From: Actinomycetota bacterium
GTDB taxonomy: Bacteria; Actinomycetota; Thermoleophilia; Solirubrobacterales; Solirubrobacteraceae
NCBI GenBank assembly: GCA_009699245.1
Contig: WLOQ01000002.1
Span: 1 to 64,000, forward strand
Reading direction: 5' to 3'
Length of the DNA: 64,000 bases
Of the stretch, positions 58,088 to 64,000 are shown in pieces (positions within the stretch are counted from its first letter, which is position 1; each line of letters starts with the position of its first letter). The position numbers were made by a program, and so were the translations under genes. The notes below the pieces were generated by a model. It worked only from the letters and a program-made list of their open reading frames with translations, ran no database searches and was not told the DNA's origin.

Positions 58088-58420
58088 TCAGCCGGCGAGC
58101 AGGCCTGCGACGAGGTCGCCGGCCTCGCGGTTCATCCGCGAGCGCGGGACGGCGCGCTCGATGCCCGCCGCCAAGGCGGCGTCGCGCACATCGGCGTCGA
58201 CGTGGCTGTAGTAGCCGAGCGTCCGCGGCCCGCTCCCTGCGAGCGCGGCGAGATCGAGCCCATCGGCCTGGAGGTCGAGGACGAGGACGTCAGCCGCGGC
58301 GGCGCACTCGAGCGCCGCGGCCGGCCCGGCAACCGTCACCTCATACCCCGCGGCGCGCAGCGCACCGTCGAGCTTGGAGCCGAACAGCAGGTCCCCCGTG
58401 ACGAGCAGGACGCGTGCCAC
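58088..58420 (-). CDS. Receiver-domain-like protein
   Basis: A 110-residue single domain resembling a CheY-type receiver: VARVLLVTGDLLFGSKL, a D49 in DVLVLDLQADG at the phospho-acceptor position, and GIERAVPRSRM in place of the usual K-P. The second acidic residue of the N-terminal pair and the Lys are missing, so phosphorylation is doubtful. GTG 58420 starts 2 bp after the stop of the preceding gene. Similar pseudo-receivers act as protein-interaction modules; the partner is unknown. Confidence 0.65.
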   Translation of the reverse strand: MARVLLVTGDLLFGSKLDGALRAAGYEVTVAGPAAALECAAAADVLVLDLQADGLDLAALAGSGPRTLGYYSHVDADVRDAALAAGIERAVPRSRMNREAGDLVAGLLAG

Positions 58421-58422
58421 GA

Positions 58423-58785
58423 CTACTGGTGGTGGATGCGGCGGAAGTCCTCGCGGACCGACTCGGGCCGGCCCCACTCGTTGAACACCGGTGAGCGTCC
58501 GGCGCGCACCTCGCGCACCACGATCTCACCGGCGATGCCCGCCTCGTCGAGGAAGAGCAGCGAGCGGTGGACGGCCTGCGGGGCAGCGGCGTGCCCGAAG
58601 TGGTGAGCGCAGAGGATGCGCCAGTGCCAGTCGTGCTGGGAGTACGGCTGGGCATTGCACGTGACGACGAACGTCGCGGCCTCGATGTAGCGCGACTCGT
58701 CGGCGATCCGCAGGTCGAGCTCGATGTCGGTCCAGTCGCCGGGCAGCGAGTCGAGGACCTCCTGGAAGGTGTCGGCGAGTCCCAT
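58423..58785 (-). CDS. Hypothetical protein, 120 residues
   Basis: A soluble protein starting at ATG 58785 (GLADTFQEVLDSLPGDWTDIELDLRI). It has a mixed alpha/beta pattern with ESRYIEAATFVVTCNAQPYS, HDWHWRILCAHHFGHAA and a C-terminal RPESVREDFRRIHHQ. I do not recognise a named family, and there is no signal peptide or membrane helix. It is probably co-transcribed with the receiver-like gene 2 bp downstream and perhaps with the mntR-mntH pair (24 bp upstream). Confidence 0.7.
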   Translation of the reverse strand: MGLADTFQEVLDSLPGDWTDIELDLRIADESRYIEAATFVVTCNAQPYSQHDWHWRILCAHHFGHAAAPQAVHRSLLFLDEAGIAGEIVVREVRAGRSPVFNEWGRPESVREDFRRIHHQ

Positions 58786-58809
58786 CACCGCGGAGCGTAC
58801 CGACCTGCC

Positions 58810-60126
58810 TCACCCGAAGATGAGCTGCCCGACAAGGAAGGCGTTGAGGCCGATCACGAGCGCTGCGACGAGCGCCGCCACGACGGTCGTCGTTCCGCGG
58901 TTGACGAGCGCCCCCATGATGTCGGCGCGGCGCGTGAGCAGGACGAGCGGGACGAGCGCGAACGGGATCCCGAAGGAGAGCACCACCTGGCTGATCACGA
59001 GCGCCTGCGTCGGGCTGACCCCGATCGCGAGGACGATCAGGGCCGGCGTCATCGTGAGCAGGCGTCGCGCGAAGAGGGGAATCTGGCGACCGATGAACCC
59101 CTGCATCACGACCTGACCGGCGTAGGTGCCGACGCTCGATGACGCGAGGCCGGAGGCGAGCAGCGCGAACGCGAACGCGAACGCGGCCTCAGGGCCGACG
59201 AGGGTGTCGAAGCCGCTGTGGGCGCCCTCGATGGTGTCGAGGCCGGGCAGCGACGACCCGAAGAAGAGCGATGCGGCGATGACAAGCATCGACATGTTCA
59301 CGAGGCCGGCGATGCCCATCGCGATGGTGACGTCGGCGCGCTGGAAGCGCAGCAGCATGCGGCGCTCCTCGTCGTCGCGCGGCTTGATGCGGTCCTGCGT
59401 GAGCGCGGAGTGCAGGTAGATCGCGTGCGGCATCACGGTGGCGCCGAGGATCGCGGTCGCCAGGAGCACGCTGCCCGACCCATCGAATGACGGGACCAGC
59501 CCGGCCGCCGCGTCGCCGCCGTCGAAGCCGATCTTCAGGGCGTCGTAGAGGAAGCCGAGCAGGATGATCCCCAGGAGGAACACGATCGCCAGCTCGAAGC
59601 GCCGATACCCACGCCGCTGGAGCGCGAGGATGCCGAGCGACACGACCGCCGTGATCAGGCCCGCCGCAAGCTGCGGGACGCCGAAGATGAGGTTCAGCGC
59701 GATGGCCGCACCCACGAACTCCGCGAGGTCGGTCGCCATGACGACGAGCTCCGCCTGGACCCAGAGGCCGGCGCTCACCCGCCGGGGGAAGTACTCGCGG
59801 CAGAGCTCCGGGAGATTGCGGCCCGTCGCGATCCCGATCTTCGCCGAGAGGTTCTGGATCAGCATCGCCATGAGGTTCGCGGCGAGGATCACCCAGAGCA
59901 GGAGGTAGCCGTATTTGGCGCCGGCCGAGATGTTCGTCGCGAAGTTCCCTGGATCGACGTAGGCGACGCTGGCGACGAAGGCGGGGCCGAGCGCGGCGAG
60001 GCTCAGGCGCAGGCGTCCTGCACGGCGCAGACGCTCGATCTCGCTCTGGTCCGGCTGCAGCGCGACATCGGGGACGACCCCGGGCGGGATGCCCGCGACG
60101 GTGGCGTCGCGCAGCGGCGCGGTCAC
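58810..60126 (-). CDS. mntH: NRAMP-family Mn(2+)/Fe(2+) transporter
   Basis: A 438-residue symporter with about eleven membrane helices. VAYVDPGNFATN holds the helix-1 DPGN metal site and ATVMPHAIYLHSA the helix-6 MPH motif, together the metal-binding signature of NRAMP importers. GTG 60126 overlaps the regulator's stop by 4 nt (GTGA). The gene order regulator-transporter implies Mn-dependent control. The N-terminus is extended by about 40 residues relative to E. coli MntH. Confidence 0.94.
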   Translation of the reverse strand: MTAPLRDATVAGIPPGVVPDVALQPDQSEIERLRRAGRLRLSLAALGPAFVASVAYVDPGNFATNISAGAKYGYLLLWVILAANLMAMLIQNLSAKIGIATGRNLPELCREYFPRRVSAGLWVQAELVVMATDLAEFVGAAIALNLIFGVPQLAAGLITAVVSLGILALQRRGYRRFELAIVFLLGIILLGFLYDALKIGFDGGDAAAGLVPSFDGSGSVLLATAILGATVMPHAIYLHSALTQDRIKPRDDEERRMLLRFQRADVTIAMGIAGLVNMSMLVIAASLFFGSSLPGLDTIEGAHSGFDTLVGPEAAFAFAFALLASGLASSSVGTYAGQVVMQGFIGRQIPLFARRLLTMTPALIVLAIGVSPTQALVISQVVLSFGIPFALVPLVLLTRRADIMGALVNRGTTTVVAALVAALVIGLNAFLVGQLIFG

Positions 60127-60800
60127 GACGCCACCTCGACGCGCATGACGTCGGCGAGCTCGGCCCCTAGCGCGTGGGTGCCCGCGGGGAACCGGACGAC
60201 CACCGGGCCGCCGAACGGCTGACGCTCGACGATCTCGAAGGCGTCACCGGGCGCGATGTCGCGCTCGCCGAGGAACCGCAGCATGCCGGGGTCACCGTCG
60301 GAGACCCGCACGAAGCTCCCGCGCGCACCGACCTCGAGGTCGCTGAGCGCCTCGGTGCGCCCTTCGTCGATGGTCAGGTCGACAGTCGGGATCGGATCGC
60401 CGTGCGGGTCGTGGGTCGGGTCGCCGAGCCGCGCCGCGATCAGCGCCTCGAGCTCCTCGGAGAGGTGGTGCTCGAGAATCTCGGCCTCGTCGTGGACGCG
60501 GTCCCACGGGACTCCGAGGTCGGCGAGGAAGAGCTCGAGCAGGCGGTGGTGGCGCAGGATCTCGAGTGCGATGTCGCGGCCGGCGTCCGTGAGCGCCACC
60601 CCGCGATACGGCTCGTGGCTCACGAGTCCGTCCTGCGCCATCCGGCGCACCATGCCGGATGCCGAGCCGGCGGTGACGCCGAGCCGGTGCGCGAGCGCGG
60701 TCGTCGTGACCGCGCCGTCGCCGCGGCGTTCAAGCGCATAGATCGCCTTCGCGTAGTCCTCGATCGCCGCCGAGGGACGGGGTGTGCGACGGACGGCCAT
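60123..60800 (-). CDS. DtxR-family metal-dependent repressor, MntR-like ligands
   Basis: A 225-residue regulator: winged helix (EDYAKAIYALERRGDGAVTTTALAHRLGVTAGSASGMVRRM), dimerisation domain with the primary metal site and a C-terminal SH3-like domain. In DtxR/IdeR the metal site has a Cys in ACRWEH; here the segment reads AEILEHH, with Glu at that position, as in Mn-sensing MntR. That and the coupled mntH gene suggest Mn(2+) as the effector. CATAAT ends 6 nt before ATG 60800. It might also act at the palindrome near 29760, which is untested. Confidence 0.9.
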   Translation of the reverse strand: MAVRRTPRPSAAIEDYAKAIYALERRGDGAVTTTALAHRLGVTAGSASGMVRRMAQDGLVSHEPYRGVALTDAGRDIALEILRHHRLLELFLADLGVPWDRVHDEAEILEHHLSEELEALIAARLGDPTHDPHGDPIPTVDLTIDEGRTEALSDLEVGARGSFVRVSDGDPGMLRFLGERDIAPGDAFEIVERQPFGGPVVVRFPAGTHALGAELADVMRVEVAS

Positions 60801-60806
60801 CCCAGG

Positions 60807-60812
60807 ATTATG
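60807..60812 (-). promoter_or_regulatory. Probable leaderless -10 of the mntR-mntH operon
   Basis: CATAAT on the minus strand ends 6 nt before ATG 60800. Confidence 0.45.
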
Positions 60813-60857
60813 CCATGCCAAACTTTGTTCTGCGGCCGGGCTGAAGATTCTGGCGCC

Positions 60858-60863
60858 TATCCT
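60858..60863 (+). promoter_or_regulatory. Probable leaderless -10 of the ygfZ-like gene
   Basis: TATCCT ends 7 nt before GTG 60871, supporting that start over an ATG at 60784. Confidence 0.45.
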
Positions 60864-60870
60864 CGGCCGT

Positions 60871-61809
60871 GTGGTCCTCAGCGCGCAATCCGCCATCGCG
60901 CAGGCACTGACCGGCGGCGCGGTCGTCGTCGACTGCAGCGAGCTCGGCAAGCTCGCCCTGACGGGGGATGAGGCTGCTGCCGCGCTGAGCGCGGTCGTGA
61001 CGAACGACGTCGAGGCGCTCGCGATCGGCGAGGGGCTCTACGCCGCCGTCCTCACCTCCAAGGGCGGGATGCTCGGCGACCTGCGCGTGCTGCGGGCCGC
61101 CGACGAGCTGCTGCTCGACACCCAGCGCTCAGCCCTCCAGGCCGTCTTCGACGTCATCCGGCACGGGCTCCTTGGCCACCGCGCCGAGCTTCACAAGCGG
61201 ACCCTGGAGTGCGGGCTGCTGCGCCTCGCCGGACCGCAGGCGCGCGAGCTCGCAGGCGTCGGCACGCTGCCCGACGCCGAACACGCCACCATGCCCGCCA
61301 CCGTCGGCGGATGCGCGGTGCTCGCCGTCGCCACCGACGTCGGGGTCGACCTCCTCTGCGCGGCGGCGGACACCGCCGCGGTTCATATGGCGCTCGTCGA
61401 CGCCGGGGCCCTCGCCGCAGGCGAGGATGCGCTCGAACAGCTGCGCATCGAGCGCGGCCGTCCGCGCTTCGGCGTGGACATCACCGCCGGGGTCATTCCG
61501 CAGGAGGCCGGGCTCAACGAGCGCGCTGTGAGCTTCACGAAGGGCTGTTACGTCGGGCAGGAGACCGTCGCCCGCCTGCATTACAAGGGCCGACCGAACC
61601 GCCACCTGCGCGGACTGCGCCTCTCCGGCACCGCGGCCGCCGGCACGCCGGTCGTGCTCGAGGACCGCGAGGTCGGCACGCTCACGAGCGTCACCGACTC
61701 GCCCGTGTTCGGGCCGATCGGACTCGCCCTGCTGCGCCGGGAGGCCGAGCCCGGAATGACGGTCGCGGTGGGCGACGCGACGGCGACCGTCGTCGACCTG
61801 CCCTTCTAG
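60871..61809 (+). CDS. ygfZ: Folate-binding YgfZ-family protein
   Basis: A 312-residue protein related to GcvT. The diagnostic K-G-C-Y-x-G-Q-E motif is present as SFTKGCYVGQETVARLHYKG (about 223-242), along with GDEAAAALSAVVTNDVEAL near the N-terminus. YgfZ/IBA57 proteins support maintenance of certain [4Fe-4S] enzymes with tetrahydrofolate. Radical SAM enzymes in this window (BioB, FbiC) are possible clients. GTG 60871 is chosen for the -10 hexamer 7 nt upstream. Stop shared as CTAG with the convergent nuclease gene. Confidence 0.92.
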   Translation: MVLSAQSAIAQALTGGAVVVDCSELGKLALTGDEAAAALSAVVTNDVEALAIGEGLYAAVLTSKGGMLGDLRVLRAADELLLDTQRSALQAVFDVIRHGLLGHRAELHKRTLECGLLRLAGPQARELAGVGTLPDAEHATMPATVGGCAVLAVATDVGVDLLCAAADTAAVHMALVDAGALAAGEDALEQLRIERGRPRFGVDITAGVIPQEAGLNERAVSFTKGCYVGQETVARLHYKGRPNRHLRGLRLSGTAAAGTPVVLEDREVGTLTSVTDSPVFGPIGLALLRREAEPGMTVAVGDATATVVDLPF

Positions 61810-63491
61810 GCCGCGAGCGCAACCTCGGGGGCCGCCCCGCACGCGCGCACAAACCGCTCGAGCCGCGCACGGCTCGGCGGCGTGCCGAGCTCGAGCGCGT
61901 ACGGCTCGTTGACCGCGATCCACGTCGCCGCCGTGCGCGCGGCCGCGATCTCGCCGGCATCGAGTGGACGGGTCGTGCCGCGCAGCGCCGTCGCCGTGCG
62001 TGCCTGGAGCTCGTCGATTCCCGGCAACGGCCCCCAGTCGGCGACGCGCCCCCCGACGAGCCAGAAGACCTCCCAGCGATCGCCGCCCGACCCGTCGGCG
62101 AGGACGAGCCGCGGACGGTCCGCCGTGCGGGCGAGGCCCGGGCCGACGCGCGCCAGCAGGACCTCAAGGCGCTCGCGGCGGCGGGCGAGCCAGGTGGCCC
62201 GCTCGAACTGCGCCTGCGCCACCGCGCCGGCGAGCTGATCGTCGACGTGGGCGAGGATCGCCCGGCGCGGGTTGCGCGCCGTGAGCACACCGAGCGCGTC
62301 GTCCAAGCGGCGGCGGTAGAGGTTGGGATCGAGGTCGCCGAGGCATGGCGAGAGGCACCGCCCCATCTGGCCGTACGCCGACGGATGCTCGCGCAGCATG
62401 AGCTTGCGCCCGCAGCGACGCAGACCGAAGAGCGAGGTGAGCTGCTCCGCAAGCTCCGCCGCGGCGGCGCGGCCGCGCAGCGGACCGGCGTTGACCGCCG
62501 CGCCCGCAGCCGGCTCGCGCGCGACCTCGAGCACGGGGAACGGGATGTCGAGGCGGCAGCGCAGCCAGACCCACTCGTCGACCTCCTTGAGCAGCGCGTT
62601 GCCGGGCGGGCGCAGCTCGTCCACGAGGCGGCGCTCGAGGACGAGCGCGCCGAGCTCCGAGATCGTCGGGTGGTGCTCGACCGTCTCCGCGCGCGCCGTC
62701 CACGCGGTGGAGGGCGACGACGGGGCGAAGTGCGCGCGCACCCGCGTGCGCACGCGCATCGACTTGCCGACGTAGAGGACCTGCCCGGCATCGTTGCGCG
62801 CGACGTAGACCCCGGGATCGTCCGTGACCCCGGAGAGGTCGGGGAGCCGCCGCCGCGCCCCGGCGGGGAGGTGGCCGCCGTCGGTCGCCCCGGCGGTCCG
62901 GCGACGGGCCGGGCGCACGGGGCCGAGAAGATCCTGTGCCTCGGCGATCGTGACCGCGTTCGCGCAGAGCCGCGGGAAGAGCGCGCTGAAAATGCGCGCG
63001 CAGGTCTCGGCGTCCGCGAGCGCGCGATGGGAGACCTCGACCTCGATGCCGAGCGAGGCTGCGAGCAGGGCGAGCTTGCGCTGCCGCGCCAGCGGGTGCA
63101 GCCGGCGCGCCATCGCGACGGTGCACAGCACCGGCGGCTCCGGCCACGGCACCCCGGCGCGGCGGAACGCCTGGCGCAGGACGCGGACGTCGAACGACGC
63201 ACTGTGCGCGACCATCACGCGGCCGCGCAGGAGCACGGCGAGCTCCGGGAGTGTCGCGGGCGCGGGCGGGGCCTCGTCGACCATCGCCTGGCTGATCCCT
63301 GTGTACGCCTGGATGCGCCGCGAGAGCGGCCGCCGCGTCGGCACCAGCGTCTCCCACCGGTCGTGGAGTTCACCGCCGCCGACGAGCACCGCACCGATCT
63401 CGGTGAGCTCGCAGGCGTCGCCACCGAGACCGTTCGTCTCCGTGTCGACGACGAGGAATTCCGCTGTGCGAAGGGGATCCGACGGGTCCAT
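61806..63491 (-). CDS. DnaQ-type exonuclease fused to UvrC-like GIY-YIG nuclease (Cho-like)
   Basis: A 561-residue bifunctional nuclease. Residues 1-175 are a DEDDh 3'-5' exonuclease: VVDTETNG (D16, E18), AHSASFDVRVL, and HRALADAE. Residues about 210-290 form a GIY-YIG endonuclease (PGVYVARNDAGQVLYVGKSMRVRTRV); the rest resembles the UvrC N-terminal region with its conserved Cys-rich part (RCGRKLMLREH..GRCLSPCLG). The UvrC C-terminal RNase H-like and HhH domains are absent, as in Cho. M. tuberculosis Rv2191 has the same plan. ATG 63491 is preferred because the LexA-like box ends just upstream; ATG 63509 would place the box in the coding region. Confidence 0.9.
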   Translation of the reverse strand: MDPSDPLRTAEFLVVDTETNGLGGDACELTEIGAVLVGGGELHDRWETLVPTRRPLSRRIQAYTGISQAMVDEAPPAPATLPELAVLLRGRVMVAHSASFDVRVLRQAFRRAGVPWPEPPVLCTVAMARRLHPLARQRKLALLAASLGIEVEVSHRALADAETCARIFSALFPRLCANAVTIAEAQDLLGPVRPARRRTAGATDGGHLPAGARRRLPDLSGVTDDPGVYVARNDAGQVLYVGKSMRVRTRVRAHFAPSSPSTAWTARAETVEHHPTISELGALVLERRLVDELRPPGNALLKEVDEWVWLRCRLDIPFPVLEVAREPAAGAAVNAGPLRGRAAAAELAEQLTSLFGLRRCGRKLMLREHPSAYGQMGRCLSPCLGDLDPNLYRRRLDDALGVLTARNPRRAILAHVDDQLAGAVAQAQFERATWLARRRERLEVLLARVGPGLARTADRPRLVLADGSGGDRWEVFWLVGGRVADWGPLPGIDELQARTATALRGTTRPLDAGEIAAARTAATWIAVNEPYALELGTPPSRARLERFVRACGAAPEVALAA

Positions 63492-63492
63492 G

Positions 63493-63506
63493 CGAACATA
63501 TGTACG
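63493..63506. promoter_or_regulatory. LexA/SOS-box-like operator
   Basis: CGAACATATGTACG matches the actinobacterial and Bacillus LexA consensus CGAACNNNNGTTCG with one mismatch (GTAC for GTTC). It begins 2 nt upstream of the nuclease ATG and overlaps the likely -10/start region, a repressing position. Confidence 0.6.
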
Positions 63507-63609
63507 CATACCGGCGGACGGTCTGCACGCCGGGTTGCGGGGGGAACCGATCCAAACCGCCGCCCAGCCGGGTATACATCCCCGAACCGCACGAGGAGGT
63601 CACAGCGTC

Positions 63610-63813
63610 GTGAGCATCACCGCACCGAACGACATCGAGACCGAGGAGCGCACCCGCGAAGCGTGGGAGCGCTATGCCGAGGACCTGCGCGACCGCACCG
63701 GCGCCGCCTACGTCGAGGCTGAGGCCGAGGCCTGGGACCGCCTCCAGGTGGAGCTCGCCGACATCGCGGCCGAGCAGGCCGAGCTCGTCGGCGCAGGCGC
63801 CGACGGAGCCTGA
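63610..63813 (+). CDS. Small charged helical protein, 67 residues
   Basis: GTG 63610 is preceded by AGGAGGT (63594-63600), the strongest ribosome-binding site in the window. The product is nearly all charged helix (TEERTREAWERYAEDLRDRTG, YVEAEAEAWDRLQVELADI) with two conserved-looking Trp. TATACAT near 63572 could be its -10. Family not recognised; the composition suggests an oligomeric helical bundle. It is divergent from the SOS-type nuclease gene. Confidence 0.72.
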   Translation: MSITAPNDIETEERTREAWERYAEDLRDRTGAAYVEAEAEAWDRLQVELADIAAEQAELVGAGADGA

Positions 63814-63832
63814 CCGACAGCGAGCCGGGCCC

Positions 63833-64000
63833 GTGCGCTCGTCCGGGCCCGTCCTCGCCGCCGCGGTCGCCGCGGCCCTCGCCCTCAGCGCCTGCGGGTC
63901 ATCTGCATCGCGCAGCAGCGAGCTGCGCCCCCCGGCCCCCGTGGTCCTGTCGGCCGCGATCACGCCGCGGGCCATCACCGTCTCACCGGCGAGTGTCGGC
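63833..64000 (+). CDS. Lipoprotein, truncated by the window end
   Basis: GTG 63833 opens a frame that runs off the window after 56 codons. The N-terminus is a lipoprotein signal (PVLAAAVAAALALSAC, lipobox LSAC at about residue 21), then a Ser/Pro linker and a beta-like PVVLSAAITPRAITVSPAS. The downstream pattern is compatible with a cupredoxin-like or other beta-sandwich domain, but too little is visible to say. It starts 19 bp after the previous stop. Confidence 0.65.
   Translation, partial: MRSSGPVLAAAVAAALALSACGSSASRSSELRPPAPVVLSAAITPRAITVSPASVG

Noticed and set aside
61209-63722. Very long plus-strand open frame (837 codons) opposite the DnaQ-UvrC gene
   Set aside because: Arg/Ala-rich with no recognisable domain; a frame left open by G/C bias antisense to a gene with clear nuclease motifs.

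Overview
The window looks like chromosomal DNA of a high-GC actinobacterium, most likely from the Thermoleophilia (Solirubrobacterales/Conexibacter-like). The reasons are strong G/C third-position bias, a complete set of coenzyme F420 biosynthesis genes with a fused FbiC, a DtxR-family regulator next to an NRAMP transporter, an EAL-DICT fusion, and a secreted protein whose C-terminal domain I associate with that group. The taxon is inferred; there is no rRNA gene here. I see no insertion sequence, prophage, CRISPR array or replication origin.

Layout. 1-1120: end of a glycosyltransferase, a NucA/NucB-like nuclease, a frameshifted gene and an unusually short cold-shock protein. 1160-6229: membrane S2P protease, an SDR, a thiol/cytochrome operon (glutaredoxin-like, DsbB/BdbC, lipoprotein cytochrome c), DegV, and four overlapping very small membrane-protein genes. 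6271-20056: acyl-CoA and lipid metabolism (nitrilase, CaiB transferase, BKACE, crotonases, carboxylase beta subunit, acyl-CoA dehydrogenase, acyltransferase, glycerol kinase, biotin carrier protein). 20053-24023: exonuclease III and bioBFD. 24020-29774: rubredoxin, Nudix, SCP2 protein and an iron ABC transporter behind a perfect DtxR-type palindrome. 29860-41426: aldehyde dehydrogenase, SDRs, sortase, LeuA-like enzyme, three tRNAs (Trp, Leu, Leu), ferritin-like protein, inositol phosphatase and amidase. 41423-48594: two-component system plus a probable membrane electron-transfer cluster (ApbE, ferric-reductase-like protein, ferredoxin reductase, two ferredoxins, four exported low-complexity proteins). 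48605-57008: HBDH, EAL-DICT, HMG-CoA lyase, cofD-cofC-cofE converging on greA-fbiC. 57073-64000: orphan binding protein, MntH with a MntR-like regulator, YgfZ, a DnaQ-UvrC nuclease under a LexA-like box, a small protein and a truncated lipoprotein.

Three architectural habits run through the window. (1) Many start codons lie 6-9 nt downstream of a TANNNT -10 hexamer, as expected for leaderless transcripts. (2) Three divergent gene pairs share one symmetric core, ANNNTANNNT, in which the two -10 hexamers overlap by exactly 2 bp. (3) Seven of sixteen convergent pairs overlap by exactly 4 bp, sharing CTAG (six) or CTAA (one) as both stop codons.

The best candidate for an under-described system is the redox cluster at 41.4-48.6 kb: ApbE is present but no FMN-binding-domain substrate is encoded beside it, and the neighbours are exported low-complexity proteins. 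All functional calls are read from sequence by eye; no database search was run.
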